Source: Turbatrix aceti
Lineage: Eukaryota > Nematoda > Chromadorea > Rhabditida > Panagrolaimidae
Length of the DNA: 64,000 nucleotides
NCBI GenBank assembly: GCA_963969345.1
Contig: OZ017767.1
Location: 11,290,471-11,354,470 of the forward strand
Direction: 5' to 3'
The position numbers and the translations under genes were made by a program. Below are positions 44,566 through 61,023 of the stretch, in pieces; the stretch's first letter is position 1; every line of letters begins with the position of its first letter. Under the pieces are notes generated by a model that did no database searches, had not been told where the DNA came from, and saw nothing but the letters and a program-made list of their open reading frames with translations.

Positions 44566-45238
44566 TCAAACTTTTGTGAAAGAAAATGGAATATATAAGA
44601 CCAGGATATACAGCGTTTGATCCGCGACTCTTACACTTATGAACAATGTCAGGAAAATGGAAGTCGACATCAGAACTGCAAGTAATAGTAAAATTGATTC
44701 GATTACAGAAATTAGAGTCAAAATACATGATTGTATCATTAAAGCATTTTCGGCTTGTCGACGAGTTTTGGATACGGCCTGGACGTTGGTTTTATTGAAT
44801 CGACTTGCTAAACCAGCTGATAAACAGCAAATTGCTGAAATTGTTGTCGTGATTATATGGGAAATGACTTGTGAAAAGTTGTAGTAGAAAGTGGTCTCCG
44901 GGCATACACTTCCAATGGTCCAATAACAACGCCAATTGTAACAAATTGTCAGTATAAAACAAAGGGATAAAAAAGTATCAAAATGACCGTAATTGTCGTT
45001 GTTTTGGTAGAGTCCATGTGTTTCCACAGAATCGCTCCTTAAAATACGAAATGTGTAATCAACATTTTTGACTTTAAGAAAGATAATCTGTAGAAAATGT
45101 AACTGTACCTGTAAATATATTGATAGCAAGTACCATATTCCAAACTACAGCAAACGCGTGTTGATGCCATAGAAAAATTTTTCGAACACTATAGCGGCCA
45201 ATTTCAGAATCGCTTGTTAAATCTACAAATATGTACGC
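44566..45238 (-). pseudogene. 5'-truncated Srg-superfamily receptor pseudogene
   Basis: The minus strand encodes the back half of a serpentine receptor like the one at 63022-64000. Compare SVRKIFLWHQHAFAVVWNMVLAINIFTG with the segment ending MSYNRFTA there, and GLASRFNKTNVQAVSKTRRQAENALMIQ with GLASRFHLTALQKVSKEQRKAENILLIQ. The N-terminal part and TM1-2 are missing: coding similarity stops at about 45238, exactly where the inverted (AC)n repeat begins. Between 45109 and 45087 the only GT..AG interval is 21 bases and leaves the frame wrong, so the frame is also broken. I call it a pseudogene. Confidence 0.75.
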
Positions 45239-45295
45239 TTTGCTTGACAAAGCGTTCAAATAAGTTGATCATATTTACTACAATCTGGATGGTGT

Positions 45296-45333
<38 letters not shown>

Positions 45334-46070
45334 GTTCTTCGTGCAATATCTCCATTTTTGAATTTTTTTGTGAGACGATTGTGCATGAGAAAGATAAATA
45401 CTAAATGTGTAAATGTGTGTGTAAAATCCATGTGGGAAACCATATGGGAAACTTTCTAGATTTTGCATTCAAATTTTGGGACCAAAGGATGGCAGCGCAA
45501 TTTGATCGGTGTTGCGGAGCGCACGCGCTGCCAGACGGATGAATGATGCTTCGACCGGTTGACCCATCAAAATCCTTGTCGTCGATGAAGGATGATTCAA
45601 ATGCTTCGCCGATGTCAGACAATGCGTTCAAACGAGTTGATCATACTACAAGTTTATTGGTTGGCAACTGAAGAGGTCAGTCGAATACTGACCCCCAATC
45701 CAGATTTACTTACGAATGGCAAATCTGGATGGTGTGTGTGTGTGTGTGTGTTGCTCTTTGTGCAATATCTCCATTTTTTGAATTTCTTTGTGAGACGATT
45801 GTGCATGAGAAAGAGAATTACTAAATGTGTAAATGTGTGTGTAAAATCCAAGTGTAAAATCTGGGAAACTTTCTAGATCTTACATTATTTTGGGACCGTG
45901 ATCCCAGGACTTCTAATAAGTTGGGGGAAGGTGTGAAAAGCAGTTTGCGGGATGCGATAGAGCTCGCGTTCCGTTAGTTAGTATTAGAATTCTATTTTGC
46001 ACAGTGTACATATTTTTGGGGCTTCTGCATACCCGAGTCTCAAATGTCTCAAATCTGCTGAATCCTGCAC
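45238..46070 (-). repeat. inverted copy of the (AC)n repeat element
   Basis: Reverse-complement copy of 38815-40030 with about 1.3 units. Shared landmarks are the TCTAGAAAGTTTCCCA block, the CGACGACAAGG segment and the flank GCGATAGAGCTCGCGTTCCG at about 45955. It carries (TG)n at 45291-45331 and a short (TG)n at 45732-45750. It forms one border of the truncated receptor. Confidence 0.85.
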
Positions 46071-46253
46071 TTTTTTCTAATTAACTTTCCGATTAAAAAT
46101 CATGGATTTTTAGCGTGTGCATGCTTACTTGTTTGTTCTCTGCCTGCTTCTTAATCCCCGTGTCAGGTGATTGATTGCGCAATATGCCATCTTATGTCAC
46201 CTTTTCATTCCCGTCATCATAATCCCTAAAAGTCAATTAACCCAAAGTAAATC

Positions 46254-46490
46254 TCAAAAAAGGTCAATCTGCTTTTGGTACTGCGTTTTTTTTGGATTAA
46301 TTATGGCACACAAAACGTCGTCATGGAACAAATGCATTACATACGTAGCGTACTCTCTTTTTTGCATGGCTCTATTTGCATCAACGGCGCTGCCATTATT
46401 TTGTACGACGTTGATAATCCAAGGATTAACGTCTTCTGCATAGAGTTTGAGTTCGGCTGCGTTACGCCCTCGGAAGCTTCCAAAATGCAT
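46254..46490 (-). CDS. unassigned ORF, 78 aa
   Basis: The frame opens with ATG at 46490 and reads MHFGSFRGRNAAELKLYAED through FHDDVLCAIINPKKTQYQKQ to TGA. The composition is charged and protein-like. The opposite strand carries a hydrophobic ORF over the same DNA. I recognise no family; it could be an exon of a larger gene, a transposon relic or chance. Confidence 0.3.
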   Translation of the reverse strand: MHFGSFRGRNAAELKLYAEDVNPWIINVVQNNGSAVDANRAMQKREYATYVMHLFHDDVLCAIINPKKTQYQKQIDLF

Positions 46491-46881
46491 TATTTTGTTT
46501 TTTTTCAGTAATGGGCTCGGATTTTTTGCGTTTCGTAATTTCCTAAAAAAAATCAGTCGTCGCCAAAACGAAATCAAAAAAATCTGACTGTAAATCGAAA
46601 TTTTTGAACACCGTGCGCATGAATTATTTTTTTTCCAAAACAATGTTTCTGATTGCCTAATCTCAAAAAACCAATAACCTGAAGGAAACTGGCATACGTT
46701 TACCCCTGGCCGTTTGGTTGACAGCGTAACTGAAACAGGTGTTCGTTTTTCTTCTTCATTTGGTTTTTTTTTACCAATTCATGCGTCTCCTCAACTAAAA
46801 ATCTAACTAGCAGCCGTAACCTCGGCTGTTGCTGGCTTGCTTTGCCTGCTGTTCAATCGAACATTTACTAAAAATATAAAA

Positions 46882-46921
46882 TTGATGGGGTAAAGGATGA
46901 GGTAAACCTTTACCCCATCAA
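46882..46921. repeat. perfect 15-bp hairpin
   Basis: TTGATGGGGTAAAGG and its exact reverse complement flank a 10-base loop. The following about 170 bases stay open in more than one frame (for example VNRFIIYFDGESKTLVEEVY) without a stable gene model. Confidence 0.6.
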
Positions 46922-49900
46922 TGCGGGCTATTCAATCCACAATCCGTTTGTCAATATGTTAGTATACCGAGGTGAATCGATTTATTATCTATTTCGATGG
47001 GGAATCAAAAACTCTTGTGGAAGAAGTTTACGATCATTTTTGATGAGGGTTCAAACGATGTCATAATAGTTTCGTTAAAATTAATGAAAAAAAACTTGTG
47101 ATTAACCCTGATGAGAGTTCTTCAAATTTTGTGAAATTGTAAAAATATGTGGCTTAGATCAGCAATTTTAAAAGCTGCTCACAGGAGTATAAATATTATA
47201 AAAAAATAGGCCGTGAAATGTGAAAAATATTTTTAACATTTTTAAATTAAAATATTTTTTAAATTTTAAAATTGAAATAATTTTACAAAATTGTTATTTA
47301 AAATTAGACAAATTTTCACAAATTTTTTATTTTTGAACTTGTAAAGTTTTTACTGCTTCAAAAAAACAATTTTTGACTACTTTTGAACGGTCTGGTCCGA
47401 GTCGGATGAAGTCACTGGTCTTCAGGCAACATTTTCTTTTCAAATTAATTTAGTTTCTGACAACGTGACCCCACCCACACCTGTGAAAACAAGGGGAGGG
47501 TAAGTCATCGATAGGGGGCCAATTAAATATCCAGAACCTGCCCTCCTGCCTAGGGTGTATCTATTTTCCAACAAAACCTCCCTCCAAGGACGAGGAGGTT
47601 AAAACCAGTAACGAACTTGTCGTCCAGTCGTGCAATACAAGATGGACAGGACAGCCGCCTCCTCCCGCTTGTCGTAGGCGCCGGTCAACGTTGGCAGGAG
47701 GCGAGACAGCCGATGGTCGTCGGAAGTCGGCTGCTCGGCTGGCCAGCGATGACGGTTGCTATGCGAACGCACAGGCACAGCACATCGCTGCTGCACCCGA
47801 ATTTGTGGTAATTTTGTGCCAACGACAAGTCTTTCAGAGCCTAGTTGCCAGCCCACTCACTTTTCGCCCTCTTTTTATCCTACCGATTTGCTTTTTGAAT
47901 AGGATTGCAATTTGAAAATGTTTGAAAACCAGTTGTCGATACAGTTTTGAACCTTTGTGCTTATTGGGGTGCCTGGAACCGTCCCGAAAAGCGGGTCAAA
48001 TTTTGATGATAAAAATACCAGATTAAGCTACTTTTTATGAAGCTAACAACCGTTTTACGATTTTTTTTGGAGCAGAAATCTTTGATTTTTATTCTTTAGT
48101 GGACTGTAAAAATTCTATGTCCTTGGCTCCTGTAAATTTTTCCCATTTTGTATGACGCACGATTGCGCAATAAAATGTTTGAATGTTTTTTTAACAACAT
48201 GCATTTTTTCAATGGGATGTTTACGTATTTTTTCCTTTTTATCTGTCTTTTTTTCTTTTATTTGTGTTTTAAATTTTATTTTTGTACAGTTTTTTTTTTG
48301 CACAAAATACATTTTTTGTAAGCTCAAAGACCTTGTACAAAACATACTTTTTTTTGTGTTTTGTGTTCTCATTTTTCACGGAAAAGTACGCTAACAGCTG
48401 TGATTATGCTAGTCTTTCTCTGAACTTGCCAATGTTCTAAAACCGTTCCAATGTACACTCACTTTATCTCCATGATAAATATTTATCATTTATCATCCCT
48501 TTTTACAACAATAGTCCAGTTGATGAACGTTTGTGTGCGAAACTCACTTTTTTTGTCAGATTATTGTCATTTTTTGTTAGTGTAAGGAAAAACCACTGTA
48601 GTTTGTGTCCAAGCTTGTACTACCTGCTCCCAACGTGGATTGAAGGCTTAGGGCTTCTGTTTACCTGCAAAAAGGTTGATGGAATGCTTACAGACAAAAA
48701 CCACGCTTCCACGCAACCACGCTTTTGGGAGTTGTTTGATCACTTTTTTTTTCTGGTTTTGTGACTTTTTGCGCATGCTTGGAGTTTCAAGTTCACATTG
48801 ACGTACGTACGCCAGGATAATTTTCTATGTGAGAAGCGTGAGATGAGGTCATAAAAAAAGTCTGTCAGCAACAAGGTCGTTGAGTTAAGAAAACAGGAAA
48901 AAAATCCTGCGGAGGGATGGAAAGGAACATCTTTTGATTCTTTTTTAACCCTCAACCCCCAGATTAACCTGTTTGCAAACAAGGTGTGAGAGGGAGGGTG
49001 AAAGTTGTCGTAGCCGGGGACTTGATCAAATTGGTAGTTGTAACCGACTGCATTGGTTTGTCGTTTTATCCGGAACTTTTTAATTAGAGTTTTTTTTTGG
49101 GTGATTAATCAAAAAATTCTATGATCAGTTTGCAAAGCTGCGCAGGTGTAAAAAATATTTTGTTTTCACCGTAAAATTTGAACTGGCCCGCTTTTTTGAA
49201 AATACATTTTTGAAATCGTGTTTTTATAAAAGAATTTCATCCGGCGTTCAAAAATATCAAAAATATTGAAAACAACACATTTGATTTTTATTTGCAATTT
49301 TTTCTGCATCTAATATTTTTTTTCCAAAAAAATGTCAAAGTATCCTAAAAAACACTCAACTTTACCCACTTCTCACTGCTGCCTCTGATCTCTTCCCACC
49401 ACCAAGCATCTACCGGCCCTCATGATGAGTTATGTTTTGATGCGCTTACCCCTCACTCGAGACTATCTACCTGCGTTCATCCTGATGATATTGCTTCGGC
49501 TTGTTTGACGTTGCTTGCGCCTTTCCAAACCGCTCTTCATTCACGGTTTTTTTTTCACGGATTTTCCGTAACTCAAACTCGGATTTGGGTGAGTGTATTT
49601 GCACGTTGCTCATCCATCCATCGTCTTCTTGTCGTCAGAGGTTGCATAACTTGTTGGTAATACACCTGATGTGTACAATTGTATGGGATGTTGCACGTAG
49701 AACAACTTGACCTGGCTGCAGCTTGTTTGTGGAATGGGGAAATGTAAAGTGATGATTGTATTTTTGGGGTATTAAACTTGAATTTTTGTACTTTTAAAAG
49801 ATTTTTTATGCATAAATTTATTTTTTTTACGTAAAACAATTTTTGAAAAACTTTCAAAACGAAATTATAAGATTTTCGATGCATTTGCAACTTTTTACCT

Positions 49901-52900
49901 GGGTTGCCGGATAAAATTGTGGAATACATTTGAGGTTCAGGAGTTTATGTTAGAAAAAGCCCAATTGAATCAAAATATCCGAAGCCAATGGCTAGCCTGT
50001 GAGTCATTGATCGACAGACACTCACTCGATAGCTTGTGTTACAACACCTGTTTCACACTCCCCACTGCATTTTGATTTTGTACCCATTCCTCAGGATGCA
50101 GAGAGGGGAAGAAGAAGTCACCAGGTTGGGTAGGAGAAAGGTAATATAGAACAGAACCTGTTAGCTGTCTTTTTTTTGCGTTTTTCTCTTCAATTCCCGC
50201 AACCCCGCAACAACAAAAAAAAGTGGAATATTAAATTTATACCTTGACCACTTCACTCATCGACTGAGTGAAAGGCTCTTTTTTCGGGTGGGGTTGTCCC
50301 GGTCTTCCGGACTTAACTTTGAGCTTCACCTTTTTTTTAGGGCGAGCGATCTTCTTCCTAGTTGCTGTTTTTTTGAGTAGATTGCAAAAAAGAGAGAACC
50401 TTTACCTGCATCCGCATTCGTACCCGTGCACTTCCTCTGATTTTGTCGTGTTTTAGAGAAATTTGGGGAAAACGTAACAGATTTTAAAGTTGTATATAAA
50501 ATTTTTTATACCGTGTACTTACATTTTTTACGGTGTACATTATTTATCTAAAATTGTGACGTATTTGATTCTGATCAAAGTTCAAACAAATTTGTAGCGT
50601 TTTTACTTTTTTTTCTAAAATTTTTTTGTTTACACTTTCAACATCTGTTTTTGCGGTTTTGTTTTTGAATTTTTTTAATAATAGGTGTTATAACAAAAAA
50701 TCTACGCCAAATTTTTTATTGCTTTTACGAAGTTTGTAGATTTTGTTTGAGGATAATAATTTTTATTTGGTCTTGTGATTTTCCCCTTTTTGGCATAAGG
50801 GTCATATTTTCCGATCAAAAACCTTCCTTGTTGCCAAAAAATTTTTTACACTGTCGATGTTTTTAAAAATGCCCTTCATTTGATAATTCAGTTCTGAGTG
50901 CCATTTTTGTATAGCAGTCAGTCATCGTCGCGCCATGCTCTTGAATCGTTCAAGTAATGACGGCGACTGCAACGACGACGACGAGCATGCGACTCGTGGT
51001 TTTTGGACATCGTGTGCCGTAAATGATTGCCTAATTGCTTCGTTGTATGGAATGATTTATTTCTGGCTAGTTAAGGCAAAGACTCTGGCTTGCTGGTTGT
51101 TGTGTTAATTGGAGAGGGGCTTGTCGTTGGGGAGATAGACTTTTCATAGAGTAATATGTAATTACGACCTCAAGGAACCGATATTTGGTTGTTTTTGATA
51201 CTTTTTTTTACTTTACTCTCCGATCGATCTTTCCAGGACCAATTTTTTAATTTTTCTCTCGCTGCTGCAAACCACGGTTGTTTCAGGAGCTGGCCATTAC
51301 TCGCTTTCCTCCGCGATGTTCACTTTACCACGGCTGAAAGTCGTTTTTTTTTTCGTTCGGCAAGGTTGGGGTTGGCACGGAGCGCCATTAAAAGTGTCAA
51401 ATTTCACGCAATAACATATTTGGAGTTGCCATTTGAATAGTTGGCAAGTCCGCGGATGACGATGGTTTGGGACGAGTTTTATCGGAAACCCCATATTATC
51501 CCTAATGTCAGGGAGGGGGCGGATGGGTGGATGTACGCCGTCTGCTCGTACTTACACTTTTTTTGAGGGGGGGGGGGATATCGAGGAAAAATACATAATT
51601 ATGCATCGCTGGGGGAGGGGGCGTTTTGTGGTTTGAGTTACTCTCAGAAATATTTTTCTACAAAACGCGTACGCTCTGGGTGGTCTGGTTTTTGTTCAAA
51701 AATGTTTTTTCAAACAAATTTTTTTTTGAATTTTTCGAATCCAAAAAATTAAAATAAAAATTGACATTTTTTTACGGATTATTACGTTTTAGAAAAATTA
51801 GTGCACAGGATTAAAACACAAATTCACCCCCTCAAATGTGAGCTTGACAAAATGTGCCAAAAATAGTACATTTTTCCTAATCCTTTTTAATTAGAAATAA
51901 TTGTTGAACTTTTGTTAATTTTTTTATTTCAAATGCTGTGAAACTGATACCTCTTTTTTTTCTGCGTAGGCTTTTCTTTACTCCACAAAAGTTTTTTTTA
52001 TTATCTGTGCTAATCTCCTGTTTACAACGCAACGCGGCTTCTGACATCTTCACTCTCAAAAAAACTGTCCAATCCTGTTTCGGAACATTTATCTGCATCA
52101 TCAAGCACGACAGGAAACGGGCACTGCCTGGCCTGAAGAAGCCAGCGTATGCAGCGACGACCGGGGTGGTACGTGTGTTTTATACGTGCCGTGACTGCTT
52201 TGCTCCCCTCTTTTTGCTTGATGGTCAGTCTGCGTGATTATGTCGACTCTTGCGCTTCCCCTACTAATACTACGGCATGTGCTCCCAAACACACAGATTC
52301 ACCAGCATGCATGCTAGTGAGAACGAGAAAAATTTATGCCTCTTTTTTTATTTATGTTTTGCATCTCATCTGCTTACGTTTTACACCAGACATCGTATAG
52401 TTAGTACTGTGAAGTGTTTTGATTGCTTGATGGTTATGTATCTTTTTTTTGGGTGTTTGACACTTTTTTGGTCATAATTATTTTTTAATGAATTTATTTA
52501 AATTATATTTACATAATTGACCAAATTTTTGTTTTTTTTTTGAGATTGGTTTTCGATGTTTTTTGAAAGTGTTGTGTAAACGTTCGCGAACGCATTTTGC
52601 TATAAAATATTTGTTCGCTGTTCGTTCGCAAAACAGTCAAAAATACATATTTTACGTTTTTTCGATGTAAAAAATTCTAATATTGGAAACAAAAAACAAT
52701 CTATCATTATTTTTTCTACGTTTATAAAACATTCAAAAACTCTGTTGTGTGCCTCAAGTCTTGACACCTCTTCACACTTTTTTTCACCACCTGACGTAGC
52801 ATGAGCTTTTGAACTAACGATGCCTCTGACCTTTAGGCTCGTTGATATTTGCCTCCACCCTGATTTTTTTCGCCAAGTGACGTCAAAAAATGTTTCAGTC

Positions 52901-55900
52901 TGCTGGGCAATATTTTTGTTATTATCAGTCGCGAACTTGTTTTGTTGACTATAGTTTAATTTTTTGTTATTGAGTTTGATATTGGATTTTCCCCCCTTTC
53001 GATTGGTTCATCGAACATCCCAAATAAATACATGCTATAAATCAAATTGTTCTCGCATCCACTTTTTTTTGCTCTTCAGATGCTGACTTAATGCTGCTTG
53101 TTGTCCGCTTGAATAATTTTTTTTATTCATTCCGTCATTTGACCGAAAAAAATGTCTAAACCCTCTCTTTTCCTCGCCATCGTATCTGCGCCACTTCCTC
53201 CCGCTATCAGTAGCACATCCCATCCCTTCCCGTCCCCGCTGGTATGCTGTGTGTGCCCTGGCATTCCGCGTCATTCATCACCACCAACTGACTCCCTCGA
53301 GGCTGCCTGCCGGCTTGGCCCGGGGGCTAAACAAGCGTAGATTTGTCCCAGATTTCTGCGGATTGCCTGCTTGACTGGCGACGACCTACTCGTCGGGTGC
53401 CTAACTTTGTTGCTGTCTCTCATCCCTTGCCTTTGTCTTTTGCCGGCATGCTGTATATCTTCCGCTCCTCTGCTGGCCCACTCCGGTCCGTTCTTTTTTG
53501 AAACAAAAAATCCCGATAACTTGATAACTCTTTACTCCCTGACTGACGCTTGGATTTTTTTCTCCTTCTTTTTTTCTTTATTTTACCAAGAAGTCTGCTA
53601 CGGCTTCCTTGTTTTTTTCTTTTGGGTTCGAGCTTGTTGGAAATTGGTTTCATGGGATTTGGGTTTCTGTCTCGAAAGTTGGTTTGGACTATATTTAACT
53701 TTTTATTTGACTGACGGTTGGGTTAATAAAAATCTGGCTTCATAGGGCAAGATCAAAAATTGTCGGGAATGTCCGTTTTTGGATTTGGTTTCTAAAACTT
53801 TCCGAACATGAAAAAAAACTGATTTTTTGGGAAATGGCGTCTTGGCACTAATGCTTGCTTGCTTTCGTTTTCAAACTATGTAATTCTGCGCTTTTTGTAA
53901 GTTTAAAAAAATTGGTTTTTTTCTTAAAAACATCTTGAACTTTAAAAAAAATGTTTTTTGCAACTTTGAGTAATGTTGTCTAATTTTAAACTGACGTCTT
54001 TTTTTGTGCAAATTTCGACAACAACAATTTTTGCAAAACACATACATATCAGCAAATAATTCTATTTATGTATGCAGCTCTAATTTTCATTGTTCATTTC
54101 AACCAAACGCTGTCTCACAAACAAAAACACACCAACAACAACATTCATGGTTCAAGGCCCAGACTGACAGCTACATCGCTGTCTATGGCACTAGTTGTAG
54201 TAAGAAATCAACGAACAACTGTGTTCCAGATACAAATAAATATAAGTACATTTTTTAACACATTGTACGTAAGAGTACAATCCCGGTGGGAGCGTTTCAT
54301 AGGTGACTGTCCTGTTTCTTCGCGCCTTGTGTTTTCCTACTCTTTTTTTTTTGCCGTTTAAGTAAGAGTCACAGAAAGCTAAAGCCTATAGGCTTGCACA
54401 CTGGTTAGCCTAATTTTTCTCGCTTTGCCTTCCGTCTGTCAGGGTTGTGGCTACATGTATGACAAAATGAGATTTGGTCAAGTTGCCCTTCCGTCCTCGG
54501 CCGAATATAAGTTTAACTCTTTATGGGAATAGCAGCAAACGCCTTTTTAGAGAAAAAAAACTTTTTGGATATCCGGAGCATGATGTCTTTTGGGAGTTTG
54601 CAGACGTGCAATCGTAAACGTACATTTTTCAAATATTGTTTTTTTTGAGCAGGAAAGGAATTTGAACGTTCGTTCAAGTTGCATCTCTTACGTTTGTTCG
54701 TTTGCAAACTTTTGTTGATACAAGTTATGTATTGATCATGATATGCATTTTCAGACCGGGTAATACTACCTTTGCACGTTTCGCTTTTCTAACATACATT
54801 TATAATATTTTTAGGGGGATTGTGTTGTGTACTTTTCACGTCCAGTATGTCTGAAATTTTTTGCTACTGCCGAAAAGAATAAATCCCATGGATAATCTTT
54901 TTTTGAGGGCTTTTATCGCGCTTTTGTCGCGGTTATTGCTAAGTGTGATTTGTATATATACATAGATGCGCGGTATCAATTTGTACATCAAAATTTTTTT
55001 TTCGAATTAAAACAAAAAATTTTGAAACGTACAAAAATAATTTACAAAAATAATTTACATTGTATGTATGCAATTTTTGGCCGTTGAACTTTTTATAAAT
55101 GTTTTTCAGTGCCGTTTTTTGCAATCAACAAAGCGTGAAAATTTTCCAATTGGTTTATTTTTGCCTCCCCCGCCAGCACGTCTTCAAATCAGTGGCTTAA
55201 TTGTATTCAGCTTTGCTCTGTCTTGTTCATAATTTTTTTCTGCAAATTGTGGCGATTTGAAGCCATCAGCCATTATTTTTTTGCCTAATTATCATCGCTT
55301 TGACTGCGTCTGACGGATGCTGGTGTACCTTACGGTTACTAATAGCCTCTGGGAATAGTCAATTTTAGCTCTTTTTTTTTCTTCGACAGGGCAAAAAACA
55401 TGTCTTTCTGGTCTTGATTGCGAGGCCAGGGTTCGTCATCCCATTTTTCTGCTAATGGCCTATCTCAGAGGCGTTCAGCATTCATGCCAGGCTTTTTGTC
55501 ATGTTTTTTTGTTGAGGATAAAGATAAAGGGGGGTCCCATTCTGTTTCTCTCTGTCTCACGCCTGTCTATTATTTGTCTATTGCCTAGGGGAGTCTAAAG
55601 CGTAGTACAACTTGTCCTCCTCCCTTTTCCCTCTCTCTCTCTGTCTTGTCCATTGTGTATGTCAAATATATTTTTATGAATTTTTGCGCTTTCCCTCCCC
55701 CTCCCGCATCCGCATCCTTGTACTCCTCATTTCTCCCATCATTGTGCTCATGTTTGATGTTCTGTTCTAGTAGCCTCTTACTTGCTCATTTTTTTTATTA
55801 CGTTCACCGATTTTTTGCGGGGTTTTACGATTTTTATTGTCGATTGATATTAATGGCGCTTTTTTTTGTTTTCTTAATGCAATTTTTACATAAAATTTTT

Positions 55901-57374
55901 TTTGGGGTTTGATACGGTTGTTTCTGGAGTTGTTGCATCGTTCGTTCTGGCCAAATGTAAACGATTTCAAATTTAATGAAACAAACAAATATTTTTTTGA
56001 ACTGCACCTGTTTTATTGAATTATAGTTCATTATTTTCAAATTTGATAAATTACTTTTATGGAATTTAAAAATTTTGGTCCAATTCTAAAATTTAATTGG
56101 AGCCTAATTAGACGGTTTTGTCCGCTATCTACCTAAAATTGGCTCACCGTGACGTACCAACGAATGTGTGTAGATTTTTTTATTACATTTTGCTAGAGGT
56201 GAACGAACCCAAAAATTAGATATCAGGGAGCTTTGTACCGTAATTATCTTTTATTTACGAGGTAAATGTCATTTGTGTAAACTCATGTCAGTTCCAATTT
56301 TTTTGTTATTCATTAGAAAAATTTCTTTTAAAAAATTGTTGTCATTTTTTGTCAAATTTAAAAAATACAATAAATTTCCCACTCAATCGTTTAAAAAAAC
56401 TTTTTACAACAACATGTCGAATAATTCTGCTTTTAAAAAAAATTATGAATCCTTGTCGCTGGTGTCACTGTTGTGCGCCAAAATGATTGATGCGCATATT
56501 TTTGTTTCATGTTTTATCCTCCCATCTTTTTTTTGTACAGTTAAAATCAATTTTTTTGTCAAGAATTATTCCTATTCCCCTTTCGTGTGTTTTTTCGTGT
56601 CCATAGATTGGTATTAGTATATTGTTATTATTTATCTTAATTTGACGCATTTGTTTTCAGGCACCATTGGCCAATACGGGAATTGACAGAAAATCTATAA
56701 GAAAATCTGTCTCAAACTCCAAAAAACAACATTTTGCCAACATTTGAATATTTGACTTCTGATCTTTTTTTCTGTTGCTTCTGACAAGTGTCAATAGATA
56801 ACTTCTCACTCAAAAACAAAGTTTGCTGGCAGTGGAATTTTTTATTTTCTCATGGGGAAAGCGCCAAGAGCAACCATGGATATGGTGGACAGTTGAAAGT
56901 ATTTCTGCATCTACTCCTCCTACGTAAATATTTTTTTGTTTCGCGTTGGGTCGATACAGATACATACGCAGATTCTGCCCACGACTTGTTGTTTTTTTGG
57001 CACTTAAGTGACTTGTTCTACCAACCGCAACCTACGTCATCCAACCAACTTTTTTTTTATTTTGACCGAATTGAACTGAGTCTTGCCGTTCGATCATTTT
57101 CATTCCAACGAGGAAGCCGAATTAATTTCACCTGTGATATTTATCACCTGGAGTGCTCGGATAGATCCTGGCTATTGATTAAACAAAAAAAAGTTGGAAC
57201 TGAGCAAAAAAAAGCTTGCGTATAAGAAAGATCTTCCGAAAAGTAACGGCTTGTTGGGTGGAAGGCGTCGTGATTGTTTCTTCCTCAATCCTCTCTTTTT
57301 CTCTCCGTCTCTTATTTCACTCCCAAGCACTCCTGCATTATTAGTTGTCGACGAAGACAACACCTGTTGTCATC
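46922..57374. other. 10-kb stretch without a confident gene
   Basis: Long AT-rich DNA with pyrimidine-rich segments. Candidates I could not confirm: a Lys-rich possible exon on the minus strand at 50367-50243 (KKIARPKKKVKLKVKSGRPG, ending MSEVVK before GTATAA); a + strand ORF at 50935-51108 (57 aa, MLLNRSSNDGDCNDDDEHAT, hydrophobic C-terminus); an ORF at 52149-52400 (83 aa, MQRRPGWYVCF...); and GC-richer blocks at 47600-47860 and 53150-53450. None has two linked exons or a recognisable domain. It could hold introns or regulatory DNA of a neighbour. Confidence 0.4.

Positions 57375-61023
<3,649 letters not shown>

Noticed and set aside
52149..52400. 83-aa ORF with ATG
   Set aside because: No family, no flanking splice signals and no clear polyadenylation context; not better than chance for this length.
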